IMG/VR virus record: IMGVR_UViG_3300048905_000040
Span: 1 to 59,663 of that record
Length of the DNA: 59,663 bases
Origin: a virus
Reading direction: 5' to 3' (one strand)
Below, piece after piece: positions 48,301 to 56,922 of the stretch. The first letter of the stretch is position 1, and each line of letters opens with the position of its first letter. Under the pieces are notes generated by a model. The model was not told the origin of the DNA. It did no database searches and saw only the letters and a program-made list of their open reading frames with translations. Made by a program: the position numbers and the translations under genes.

Positions 48301-51300
48301 TCGACGCGCTGAACACCGACAAATACGAGGCGGTGCCGATTCAGCAGCACCTGGCCGAAGTCAATCAGTCGATCAAGGCCGGTGATGAGACGGGTAAGAT
48401 CAAGCCGGCCGCTGCAACAGAACCGGCCAAACCTGCATCAAAACCGGTGGAAACTGCATCGCCAGCGCCTAAACCTGCATCAGCAGTGACCGAACCGGCA
48501 TCGAAACCGCAGACGCCGCAACAGAAGGCCAAGGCCCGCGCCGAAGCCCAGCGTCAGGCCGCGCGCGACCGTATGGGCGGAATCAAGGAGGGCGAGCAGT
48601 TCATCCCGTCCGCTGACGTGGGTTACATCAGCGGCGGTGAAACCTACACTGTCGACAGCATCGACAGCAAAGGCAACGTCTACGTTAAGCGCAGCGGCAC
48701 CAACAGCGGCACCCACCTGTCGCACGCCGACTTCAACGGGGCCGAGCATAAGGGCGTGACCTTTGCCAAGGTCGAGCCAGCAGCCCCGGCAACCCGTGCA
48801 GAAACTGCACCCGTTCAACCAGCCATGGAAACACCAACAACCCCGGCCGAAACCGCCGCTGAACTGGTGAAGTCCGCCGAGTACGGCGCTAGCAACAAGC
48901 TGGTAAGCCAAGACCGCGCGGCCGAACTGCGCGAGCGCCTGAAGAAGAAACTCAACGGCTCGCAGCTGAACAGCGGCATCGATCCGGAAATTCTCGCGCT
49001 CGGCACCGAGCTGGCGGTGTTCCACATCGAGGCCGGCGTGCGTCAGTTCGCCGCCTTCGCCAAGACCATGGCCGAAGACCTAGGCCAGCCGCTGGAGAAA
49101 GTTCGACCGTACCTGCGCAGCTGGTTTAACGGTGCGCGCGACATGATGGAAGACGCCGGCCACTCGGTCGACGGCATGGACAACGCCGACACCGTGCGCG
49201 CCGAACTGGCAAAGCTGGATCAGGCGCCGGCCACTGAGGCAAAAAGCGCCCCCGTTCAAACCGCCCCGGCAACTACCGATAAATCCTCGGCAGTTCAAGA
49301 ACCAGCCGAAGAATCACCGACCCTAGCCACTGGCGTGTACAGCCATAAGCAGCACCCGGAAGTGACAGCTACGGTCAGCCAGACGGATAAGGGCTACGCT
49401 ATTGAGTGGGCGCCTGATGATGTTCAGGAGTTCAAAGGTAAACATGCGGTCGCCAAAGCACAGGCGGCGCTATCTAAAGAGGGTTACACCCTCAACGAGG
49501 AATCTGATGCAACAAGTCCCAGCGAGCGTGTGGAACCAAATCGCCCAGACCGAACCGCTGCAAAATCCGTCGATGCGCCTGCTGTTCGCAATGAGCCAGC
49601 CGCAGCTGGACGCCGCACTGGCGAGCCAGGCGCAAGCGCTGTCGACAGCGGGGCAGACGGACAGCGTAATCAACGCCTACCAGCTGATGGCGCCGCTGCT
49701 GGCCGAGAATCAGGCGATCAGCGCGTACATCAACCGGACGGGGCATTCCGACCTACGCTCGGCGATGCCGGAAGTGTTGAACCCGCCCGAAGCGGTGGCG
49801 ATAGCGACACAGGAAAACCCGTTGAGCGCGAACGAGCAGCGCACATTGTTGACACTGCTCCGGCCACTGATGCCGACGAGTTCAGTCAACGTCTAGCCGC
49901 GCAAAAGCAAGCGACCGGCACCAAGACCGTTCGCGGCGACCAAGCCAACATCGATAAAGCCTTGCCCCTCCTGCTGGAGCCTCAGCGCGGCGACGTGCTC
50001 AAGGCCGAGCAGCGTTTCGCTGTGGGCAACGGCATGCTGCTCACCAACGGCACCGGCACCGGCAAGACCGCCAGCGGCATGGGCCTCGTTGTGCGCTCGA
50101 TCAACGCCGGCAAGCCCAACGCCCTGGTGGTGGTGCCAAGCGACAAGATCGCCTCGGACTGGATCAAGTTCGCCAAGATGCTGGGCGTGAACCTGAAGCA
50201 ACTGGAAAGCACCAGCGACAACGGCACAGACGGCCAGGTCATCACCACCTATGCCAACTTCGGCGCCAACGATAGCTTAGCCCTGCGCGACTGGGATCAG
50301 GTCGTGGCCGATGAGGCGCATTACCTGTCGAGCAACGAGAAGGGTGAAGGCACGGGCGCGCTGGCCAAACTGCAAGGCTTGACCGGTCACCCGGATGGCT
50401 TCTATCAGTGGGTGCGTGAGCGCAACCCGAAAGAATGGGGCGCCTACAAGGAGGCAATGAACGCCAGCCGCGACGCAGCGAAAGATTCCGCCACCACCCA
50501 AACGCAGAAAGACCAGCTGGCCGAAGTTGAAGGTAAGCAAAAGGCGCTGTGGGACGCTATCGAGAAGCCGGCCAAGAAAGCCTGGCAAGACCGCTGGGCC
50601 AAGCAGCAAGACCTGCCGAAAACCCTGTTCCTCTCGGCCACCCCGTTCGCCTACGTCAAAAGCGTGGACTACGCCGAGGGTTATCTGTTCGATTACGTTG
50701 ATCCGGCCGAGCGCTTCAGCAACAAGGCGGAAATAGCCGGTTCGGCCTACAACAGCGGCGATGCGCGTGAAAAGTTTTTCATGCAGCACTTCGGCTACCG
50801 CATGCGTTACAACAAGTTGACCGCGCCGGAAGCCGGGGTGGATTCCGAACTGATGGAGCAAGGTTTTAACCAGCACCTGAAGGACATCGGCGCCCTATCG
50901 GGCCGACGCCTGGAAGTGCCGTATGACTACGACCGCAAGTTTGTGATGGTCGATGACGCCGTGGGCCAGAAGATCGACCAAGGCCTGGCCTTCCTGCGCG
51001 AGCATGCTGACGGCAAGTACCGCAAGGTCTATGACGCGGTCATGGCGACCTTCGACTACCAGCGCCGCATGTACCTGCTGGAATCGATCAAGGCCAAGGC
51101 CGTGGTGCCAATGATCAAGGAGCACATGGCGCTGGGCCGCAAAGTGGTGGTGTTCCACGACTACAACAAGGGCGGCGGCTTCGATCCGTTCAACGCCGGA
51201 CTGGCCAGCATTACCGAGGCGGATGTCCGCGCGCTGGCCCGCGAAGCCTTTGCCGCGCGCCCGGACATCTTCAAGAAGATGGACCTGACCGGCCTGTACT

Positions 51301-54300
51301 CGCCGATTGAAACCCTGTCGGCGGCCTTTCCTGACGCACTGTTCTTCAACGGCACCGTGCCGAAAGCCAAGCGCCGCGCCAATGCCGACACCTTCAACGA
51401 CGACACCAGCGGCAAGGACTTGATTGTCTTGCAGTCGGACGCCGGCCGCGAAGGCGTGAGCTTGCACGACACCACTGGCCAGCACATGCGCGTGCTGATC
51501 AACCTCGGCATGCCAGGCAAACCGGTGGCCGCGATCCAGATCGAAGGCCGCACCTACCGCACGGGCCAGGCCAGTGATGCCGCGTTCCGCTACCTGACCA
51601 CCGGCACCGCCTGGGAAGCCAGCGCCTTTGCCAGCAAGATCGCCGAGCGCGCCTCGACCGCTGAAAACTTGGCGCTGGGCACCGAAGCCCGCGGTTTGAA
51701 ACAATCCTTCATCGACGCCTACAACGGCGCCGAAGACCTGGCCCCGAGCGCCGAGGATGGCAAGGGCGGCAAGGCACTGGATCGTGAGTTGGGCGCCGCT
51801 TCGACGCTGACCCCGTTCAACCGGGCCAAGGCCTTTTACTTCGCACAGCAGAAGAACACCAAGCGCCGCGACCAGCGCGAAGGCACCGACTATTTTGCCA
51901 CCCCGGAACCGGTCGGCTTCAAGATGGCCGAGTGGGCGAACATCCAGAAGGGTGACGACGCGCTGGAACCGTCGGCCGGGCATGGCGCCATCGCGCGCTT
52001 CTTCCCGCCGCAAACCAACGTCACCATGGTCGAGCCGAGCTATGACCTGTCGCAGCGGGCGGCCCTGGCCAACGGCAACGCGCGGATCATCAACGACAAC
52101 TTCGAGTCGTTGCACCGGACCAACAAGTACGACGCCGTGGTGATGAACCCGCCTTACGGCAACGGCGGCAAGACCGCCATCGAGCACGTCGCCAAAGCCG
52201 CACAGCACCTGCGCGAAGGCGGCCGGATCGTCGCCTTGATTCCGCGCGGCGGCCTGACTGACAAGCGCCTGGCATCCTTCTTGGAAAGCGAAGAGGCGCA
52301 GAGCCTGCACCGAGTGGCCACCTTTGTCATGCCGGCCTCGACCTTCGAGCGCGCCGGTACGTCGGTCAACACGCAGGTCATCGTGCTGGAGAAACACAGC
52401 AACCCGGACGACGCATTGAACATCCATGCGCGCACGGTCGACCTGAGCAATGCCCAATCGACTGGCGAACTGTTCGACCGCATCGAGCACTTGGACCTGC
52501 CCGACCGCATGCCGAGCAGCAAACCCGAGCCGAAGCCGGTCATGATTGAGCACGTCACCGGCAAGGGTAAAACCATCACCGGTATCGTGCGCACCGACCT
52601 GACCAAGGATGAAGCCAAGGAAATCGACCCGTACACCTTCCCGAAAAACGGTGGCTTCTTCATCCGATCCAAGTACCTGGGCGACGGTAATCGCCTGTCG
52701 GTGGCCACCCCGGTCGGCGAACCGGCTTCGCATGAAGAAGTACGCGACGCCATCACCCAAGGCCCGTTCGGCCCGGTGGTCAAGAAGCTGATCGATGCCG
52801 GGCACATCGTGGTTCACGGCAACGTGCAATCGCTGCCCGACGGCGTCACCCCTGTGCGCGGCATGCAGGCGGTCACTACGCCCGACGGCACTGTGCACTT
52901 GATCGCAGCCAACCTGACCCCGGGCAATGCCAACGGCGTGCTGCTGCATGAAATGTTTCACAGTGGTGGCGAGCAGCTGGTCGGCTCCAAGCGCTGGGCC
53001 GAGCTGATGCAGCGCCTGGACGCTTTGCACCGTCAGGCCGAGCAATCCACCGGCAAGGCCCGTGAAGTGTTTGACCGCGCCCGTGAGCGCGTCAAGCAGG
53101 CGCAGGATCAAGGCGCGGTTGCCGATGGCATGACTGCCGAAGAGTTCGGCGCCTACGCCATTGAAGAGCACGCGCAGCTGCCGGCCGCCTTCCGCAAGTG
53201 GGTCGACGACCTGGTGGGCGCCATCAAGCACTGGCTGTTCAGCCGCTACGGCAAGCAACTGGGCCAGGTCACCCCGGCGCAACTGCGTGCCATGGCCAAG
53301 GATGCGTTGGTGTCGATGGCCCTGGCCAAGCGTGGCGAGCTGTTCGGCCCGGCCGGGACCATGTTCAGCGTCAAGTTGTCGGAGCACTTCGACGACATCA
53401 AGAACAATGCCGACGCCACCAGTTTCAGCGACAAGATCGGTCCGGTGAAACTGCCGCAGCGGATGGCGGATCGCTGGCGCCAACTGACCGATAACCTCGG
53501 TCTGCGCATTCGCCAGGCAGCCGTCGACCGTTACGCGCCACTGATGCGCAACGACCAAGCCCTGTACGGCGCCGACACCCTGGAAGGCTCGATTGCCTCC
53601 AGTTCGTGGGTGTTGGCACGCATGAGCCAGGCCGCAGGCGGCGCGGTAGATGCCTTGCTGCATCACGGCCGCATCTACCTTGATCCGGTGGAAAAGGTCA
53701 TTGACCTGCACGACAACAGCAAAGGCTTGGGCGACACCCTGAATAAGCTCGGTAGCGTGGCGGAAATGACCCGTTTCATGGGTTGGATCGCGGCCAACCG
53801 ATCCAAGCGCCTGCTCGGCGAAGGCCGTGAAAACCTGTTCACCCCGGCCGAAATCGAGGCCGGTATCAAGTTCAGCGGTGGCAAACTGGCTGACGGCAAG
53901 AGCCGGAGCATTCTCTATCAGCAAGTGTGGAAAGAGTTCCAGCAGCACCGCGACGACGTGCTGGGCATTGCCGAGCAGTCGGGCATCATCACCCCTGAGC
54001 AGCGCGCTACCTGGAGCGATGAGTTTTATGTACCGTTCTATCGGGTGATCGACAGCGAAAACCTCGGCGGCCCATCCTCGGGCGGCGGTGGTCTGTCGCG
54101 TCAGCAGGCATTCAAAAAACTCAAGGGCGGCAAGCAGCACCTCAACGACTTGCTGGAAAACACCCTGCTCAATTTCCACCACCTGGTGCAAGCCAGCCTG
54201 AAGAATCAGGCCGCGACGCAGGCCATGGACAACGCCGAGCAGCTGGGCATTGCCGACAAGACTACCGAGGCGCACCGCGACAAGAAGGCCAGCACCTTCG

Positions 54301-56018
54301 TCATGGAGAACGGGATTAAGCAGTGGTACAACGTCAACGACCCGCTGACCTTCAAGGCGGTGTCGGCGATCACTGACGCGGGCACCAATACCCTGTCGCG
54401 GCGGGTGATGCGCGGCTTCAAACGTTTCTTTACCAACATGACCACCATCACCCCGCAATTTGTGGTGGCGAACGCCATCCGCGACACGCTGGCGGCCATG
54501 GCCACGTCGCCGACCAGCGCCATCCCGCTGAAAACCGCGTTCAAGGGCGCGCTGACTTACGGCAACAACCGCCAGCGCGCCCGCCTGATGGCCAGCGGCG
54601 GCGGTTTCCACTTTGGCCAGGTCTACGGCCATGGCGCCACCGAGTTCAAGGCCTCGCTCAATGGCACCATGCGCGCCGCGCAAGTGCTCAAAGACCCGAT
54701 GCTGATCCCGAACACGCTGATGAAGGCCTGGCGCAAATACCATGACGTCACCGACTTTGCGGAGAACATGAACCGCGCCGGGATTTGGGAGCACAACCAG
54801 AGCAGAGGCAAACTCAAGGCCGCGTTTGAAGCGCGCGACCTGATGGACTTCAGCGCACACGGCGATGCCGGGATTATCCGCTTCTTCACCGATGTGGTGC
54901 CGTTCCTCAATGCGCGCATCCAAGGCCTGGACAAGCTCTATCGCTCGGGCGGCAAGCCGGCGTTGAAAACCCTGTTCGGCAAGGGCACCAAATCGGACAA
55001 GCAGGCCTTCGCCCGCTTCGCGTCGGTGGTTGGTGCGCTGACCGCCTTCAGCGTGATGCTCTATCTGCGCAACAAGGACGACGAGGATTACCGCAAGCTG
55101 GAAGACTGGCAGCGCGACACCTATTGGGTGATCAAGATCGGCGGCAACATGTTCTTCATTCCGAAGCCGTTCGAAGTGGGCTCGATCGCCACCATGGGCG
55201 AGCGCCTGATGGAGCAGTTCGTGGACCCGACCGTGGGCGGCGACAAGCTGGGCAGCCGGGCCTTGCACATTCTGCTGGACACCTTCGCGATGAACCCGAC
55301 GCCACAGGCATTCAAGCCGGCATTCGAGTTGTGGGCGAACGAAAACACCTTTACCGGGCGGCCGATTGAAGACCAGTCGATGCAGCGCCTCAGCCCCAGC
55401 CTGCGCGCGCGGCCGGACACCACGCGCCTGGCGGAAGCGTCGAGCCGCGGCATCGAAAGTGCGCTCGACGTGATCGGTGCCGGTAACTCGGCGCTGTCAC
55501 CGGTGCAGATCGATCACCTGATCCAGGGTTATATGGGTGCAGTGGGCTCGACCGCCATCGGCATGGCCGACACGTTCTGGCGTCGGGCGCAAGGCGAAGA
55601 GTTGCCGGCGCGTAGCTGGGATGAATACCAGCCGGTGAAGCGCTTCTACAAGGATTTGACCAAGGAGGACAACTACACGCGCTACGGCACCGACTTCTAC
55701 ACCGCGCTGAAGAAATCCGACCAGGCCTATGCCGACCTGCAACACCTGGCCAAGTATGGCGAGGAAGAGAAGGCTGTGGCGCTGGAGCAGAAAGAGGCAG
55801 ATGTGCTGGCGTTGCGCGGCACCTTGAACAAGGTCAACCGGGATATGTCGCGCATTAATGCGGAAATGAAGCGCATCCAAGTGGACAAGGACATGGACGG
55901 CAAGACCAAGCGTCTGGAACTGGACCGCCTGCGCTCGATGCGCAACCTGATGACCGAGGAAATCGGCAAGGACCTGGAGCAGCAGAAGATGACTAAGCGG
56001 GCGTCCGAGGGGAAATAA
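45378..56018 (+). CDS. Giant polyvalent virion protein, 3546 aa
   Basis: GTG start with GAGGGCATCACCT upstream. Domains in order: lytic transglycosylase (about 60-175, catalytic Glu84 in QQESGYNPN); hydrophobic segment (about 430-520); disordered linkers; ParB-like module (about 865-920, ISSDNHVLDGHHQW); disordered 1370-1500, where a +1-frame gene is nested; DEAH-type helicase of the strawberry-notch/DarB type (Walker A NGTGTGKT near 1556, DEAH in VADEAHYL near 1642, QIEGRTYRTGQA); adenine-methyltransferase-like domain (EPSAGHGAIA near 2196, NPPYGNG near 2256); zincin-like HEMFH near 2521; C-terminal large-polyvalent-protein domains. It probably enters the host with DNA, cutting peptidoglycan and protecting DNA against restriction, like P1 DarB and Bcep22-type proteins. 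Confidence 0.93.
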   Translation: MAENLFLKSPSAIAPTATAPTAPPMPNLQTLPPRSSSAGPLTSSAATVMSQGLLPPPDLQPLFEKYSAETGVPLNVLSALAQQESGYNPNAIGEMTKWGQAKGMLQNLDSNAKSLGINPFNAEQSIAGAARQLRERLDKGYSMEDAVKAHFGGDNREQWGEKTNAYGQEVLAKAGIIGDQLMAGKQKAAPVSPGNDLAAIQAEMDAKEPGRYKVIDPADIAQRDQQRATLASGKDALQNAQQATGAYQAPSPLTLTNQQAVEDRVNSAPAPSPLTPTNQELVQKGMAPVDTRPEDGFAAATGKQLQNFGPHMKDAVAGLVRMGSESIDNATLVGNAGSSGIIQRMQDNGDIIMVQNDRGQNTPTLRNGKLADEANIAAFIRANAGELMSPDEAGALIGMKPRAVTEWAQKTAKQAKLDTIEVRPDGPLAKYGSMIIGSTAEMIPALAASAITRNPAVGMSLIGGQVTGQGYNKGRSGGLNAQDAGNYAIAQGMAEAIPEYLPIHAILEPGKNFFKGLLKAGAAESVQEGVTQIIQDGLDKGSIDPNMTWAQARQNLADAMITGAGAGMALKAGVHGLQKAADAIPTRDREAEAAAAAQAQPAPAAEPQPPQAPEAATVAPAPAPTGPLTRAAQHYVAPEPVVAPAAAEPAGEPVTVRSSDGEMAGTLQDYQDHGQGQWTARVLADDGNAYDFTQDDGVQLERASAPIAPTAEPAQPAQATPEPAPADNIPTLTDVVAPEASPDYTSMDVPSLRAELKATATAIKADPKNKALTKRRSAIEKAIKAGINTADKAPAVTELTGDKIDKQWSRFADDSGSLNVPRADMPQIKAEHRGAMVNFLNARDIAHTQEEVPASSLKPTQEEFSPAKVKKALGYEGGDRSILISSDNHVLDGHHQWLAKVDGDQPVKVIRLDAPIQQLLDTVREFPSAETANGATAAPAPTAEPTNSLSRTASWAIRDKATGEVVMETFDKKKVDALNTDKYEAVPIQQHLAEVNQSIKAGDETGKIKPAAATEPAKPASKPVETASPAPKPASAVTEPASKPQTPQQKAKARAEAQRQAARDRMGGIKEGEQFIPSADVGYISGGETYTVDSIDSKGNVYVKRSGTNSGTHLSHADFNGAEHKGVTFAKVEPAAPATRAETAPVQPAMETPTTPAETAAELVKSAEYGASNKLVSQDRAAELRERLKKKLNGSQLNSGIDPEILALGTELAVFHIEAGVRQFAAFAKTMAEDLGQPLEKVRPYLRSWFNGARDMMEDAGHSVDGMDNADTVRAELAKLDQAPATEAKSAPVQTAPATTDKSSAVQEPAEESPTLATGVYSHKQHPEVTATVSQTDKGYAIEWAPDDVQEFKGKHAVAKAQAALSKEGYTLNEESDATSPSERVEPNRPDRTAAKSVDAPAVRNEPAAAGRRTGEPGASAVDSGADGQRNQRLPADGAAAGRESGDQRVHQPDGAFRPTLGDAGSVEPARSGGDSDTGKPVERERAAHIVDTAPATDADEFSQRLAAQKQATGTKTVRGDQANIDKALPLLLEPQRGDVLKAEQRFAVGNGMLLTNGTGTGKTASGMGLVVRSINAGKPNALVVVPSDKIASDWIKFAKMLGVNLKQLESTSDNGTDGQVITTYANFGANDSLALRDWDQVVADEAHYLSSNEKGEGTGALAKLQGLTGHPDGFYQWVRERNPKEWGAYKEAMNASRDAAKDSATTQTQKDQLAEVEGKQKALWDAIEKPAKKAWQDRWAKQQDLPKTLFLSATPFAYVKSVDYAEGYLFDYVDPAERFSNKAEIAGSAYNSGDAREKFFMQHFGYRMRYNKLTAPEAGVDSELMEQGFNQHLKDIGALSGRRLEVPYDYDRKFVMVDDAVGQKIDQGLAFLREHADGKYRKVYDAVMATFDYQRRMYLLESIKAKAVVPMIKEHMALGRKVVVFHDYNKGGGFDPFNAGLASITEADVRALAREAFAARPDIFKKMDLTGLYSPIETLSAAFPDALFFNGTVPKAKRRANADTFNDDTSGKDLIVLQSDAGREGVSLHDTTGQHMRVLINLGMPGKPVAAIQIEGRTYRTGQASDAAFRYLTTGTAWEASAFASKIAERASTAENLALGTEARGLKQSFIDAYNGAEDLAPSAEDGKGGKALDRELGAASTLTPFNRAKAFYFAQQKNTKRRDQREGTDYFATPEPVGFKMAEWANIQKGDDALEPSAGHGAIARFFPPQTNVTMVEPSYDLSQRAALANGNARIINDNFESLHRTNKYDAVVMNPPYGNGGKTAIEHVAKAAQHLREGGRIVALIPRGGLTDKRLASFLESEEAQSLHRVATFVMPASTFERAGTSVNTQVIVLEKHSNPDDALNIHARTVDLSNAQSTGELFDRIEHLDLPDRMPSSKPEPKPVMIEHVTGKGKTITGIVRTDLTKDEAKEIDPYTFPKNGGFFIRSKYLGDGNRLSVATPVGEPASHEEVRDAITQGPFGPVVKKLIDAGHIVVHGNVQSLPDGVTPVRGMQAVTTPDGTVHLIAANLTPGNANGVLLHEMFHSGGEQLVGSKRWAELMQRLDALHRQAEQSTGKAREVFDRARERVKQAQDQGAVADGMTAEEFGAYAIEEHAQLPAAFRKWVDDLVGAIKHWLFSRYGKQLGQVTPAQLRAMAKDALVSMALAKRGELFGPAGTMFSVKLSEHFDDIKNNADATSFSDKIGPVKLPQRMADRWRQLTDNLGLRIRQAAVDRYAPLMRNDQALYGADTLEGSIASSSWVLARMSQAAGGAVDALLHHGRIYLDPVEKVIDLHDNSKGLGDTLNKLGSVAEMTRFMGWIAANRSKRLLGEGRENLFTPAEIEAGIKFSGGKLADGKSRSILYQQVWKEFQQHRDDVLGIAEQSGIITPEQRATWSDEFYVPFYRVIDSENLGGPSSGGGGLSRQQAFKKLKGGKQHLNDLLENTLLNFHHLVQASLKNQAATQAMDNAEQLGIADKTTEAHRDKKASTFVMENGIKQWYNVNDPLTFKAVSAITDAGTNTLSRRVMRGFKRFFTNMTTITPQFVVANAIRDTLAAMATSPTSAIPLKTAFKGALTYGNNRQRARLMASGGGFHFGQVYGHGATEFKASLNGTMRAAQVLKDPMLIPNTLMKAWRKYHDVTDFAENMNRAGIWEHNQSRGKLKAAFEARDLMDFSAHGDAGIIRFFTDVVPFLNARIQGLDKLYRSGGKPALKTLFGKGTKSDKQAFARFASVVGALTAFSVMLYLRNKDDEDYRKLEDWQRDTYWVIKIGGNMFFIPKPFEVGSIATMGERLMEQFVDPTVGGDKLGSRALHILLDTFAMNPTPQAFKPAFELWANENTFTGRPIEDQSMQRLSPSLRARPDTTRLAEASSRGIESALDVIGAGNSALSPVQIDHLIQGYMGAVGSTAIGMADTFWRRAQGEELPARSWDEYQPVKRFYKDLTKEDNYTRYGTDFYTALKKSDQAYADLQHLAKYGEEEKAVALEQKEADVLALRGTLNKVNRDMSRINAEMKRIQVDKDMDGKTKRLELDRLRSMRNLMTEEIGKDLEQQKMTKRASEGK
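49507..49896 (+). CDS. Nested gene in the +1 frame of the polyprotein gene
   Basis: A 129-residue ORF starting MQQVPASVWNQIAQTEPLQN, with GAGGAA a few bases before its ATG. It is rich in Leu, Ala, Gln and helix-like (LLFAMSQPQLDAALASQAQA, NAYQLMAPLLAENQAISAYI). Over the whole stretch its third codon positions are nearly all G or C (CTG, GCG, CAG), as in true genes here. The polyprotein frame over the same bases is Pro/Arg/Gly/Asp-rich, disordered, with poor third-position GC. This strongly suggests the nested frame is real. No family recognised. Compensating sequence errors are the main alternative. Confidence 0.72.
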   Translation: MQQVPASVWNQIAQTEPLQNPSMRLLFAMSQPQLDAALASQAQALSTAGQTDSVINAYQLMAPLLAENQAISAYINRTGHSDLRSAMPEVLNPPEAVAIATQENPLSANEQRTLLTLLRPLMPTSSVNV

Positions 56019-56217
56019 AGGCAATTGCCACCACCAGCACCGGAACCATCACGACCGGTGCCTTGACCAGGCAGATGACCAAGAGGCCGAGCGGCAGCCA
56101 GCCAAAGACGATCAGCAGGAAGCCGCCGAGGCCTTGCCAGTGGCGCGGCACCTGCGTGTAGATAAAGGCGCCAATGATGGTCAGCAGCACGCCAAGGCCG
56201 ATGAAGTCAGACAGCAT
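55993..56217 (-). CDS. Leftward small membrane protein, 74 aa
   Basis: Starts MLSDFIGLGVLLTIIGAFIY with GGAG 9 bases upstream. It contains two or three hydrophobic helices (residues 5-22, 28-47, 52-68) and almost no charge. It lies on the strand opposite the late genes and overlaps the end of the polyprotein gene by 26 bases. A lone membrane protein expressed against the lytic direction could act from the prophage, for example in superinfection exclusion. A longer start at 56334 is unlikely. Confidence 0.6.
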   Translation of the reverse strand: MLSDFIGLGVLLTIIGAFIYTQVPRHWQGLGGFLLIVFGWLPLGLLVICLVKAPVVMVPVLVVAIAFISPRTPA

Positions 56218-56538
56218 AAGGTCGTGCTCCGGTGATAAGTGCTGGTATGATAGCACTGCCGAATGGTGGCGCCTCTGGGTGTTCATCAGATACGGCTTGG
56301 GAACTGGCGCGTGATCCGGCCCCGAGCCGTCCAAGAGGGTAGCGGCGTATCCGATTGGGCCTCTGAACAGTGATGGCCGCCACTGAATTGCGCTTAGCGG
56401 CTGATGTACCCCCTCCTGACTCCCCTGTTTTCCTCATTTCTGTCTGGCAATCAGCCATTACGTCGTCATTTGGTTCCGTAACAGCACCATAGCGACTATT
56501 ATCTGACCATATTTTACTGATCTGGCCAGGGGCGCCGC
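56218..56538. other. Intergenic region before the lysis genes
   Basis: A 321-base gap without a credible gene. A hairpin AGTGCT/AGCACT (8-base loop) lies near 56238-56257. A/T-rich sequence near 56490-56520 contains TATTAT and CATATT, which may be -10 elements for the holin transcript, but no convincing -35 is seen. It must also hold the promoter for the leftward membrane gene. It may accommodate a regulator site; nothing more can be named. Confidence 0.4.
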
Positions 56539-56922
56539 ATGAATGAAGAACTGAAACAGGCCGTCGAGGCGGTGGCGAAAGACCCCACCGGTTACGGCTG
56601 GATGACCTACTTGTGGGTATGTTTGATTGCCGCGTGGGGCGGGCTGGTGCGGTTCCTCAATTCGATGCGCGAGCGCAAGGAGTCCTTCAGTGCGGCGATG
56701 GTCACGCTGATGACGGGCTTGATCACCTCGGTGTTTGTCGGCGTGTTGACCTTCTACGCCTGCGAAATCGCCAATTTTGACAAGCTGTGGACGGCCATTT
56801 GCGTGGCAGTCACCGGCCACCTCGGCGCCCAGGCCATGCAAGTGTTCGAGAAGGCCATTCTCGGCCGCCTGAAGCTGGTCTTCGGCGTCACCCCTTCCGC
56901 TGACCCAGGTAATACCCCATGA
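56539..56922 (+). CDS. Holin
   Basis: A 127-residue protein with three membrane segments: GWMTYLWVCLIAAWGGLVRF, AAMVTLMTGLITSVFVGVLT, and a third around WTAICVAVTGHLGAQAMQVF. The N-terminus is acidic and the C-terminus mixed. The pattern fits LydA/phage-holin-3 type holins. It times inner-membrane opening so that the endolysin downstream can reach the wall. Stop overlaps the endolysin start (ATGA). Confidence 0.85.
   Translation: MNEELKQAVEAVAKDPTGYGWMTYLWVCLIAAWGGLVRFLNSMRERKESFSAAMVTLMTGLITSVFVGVLTFYACEIANFDKLWTAICVAVTGHLGAQAMQVFEKAILGRLKLVFGVTPSADPGNTP

Noticed and set aside
50895-55268. A 1457-codon open frame on the minus strand opposite the polyprotein gene
   Set aside because: It is the antisense shadow of a high-GC gene with strong third-position bias; composition is His/Val/Arg/Gly-rich without domains, and the sense frame carries clear motifs.
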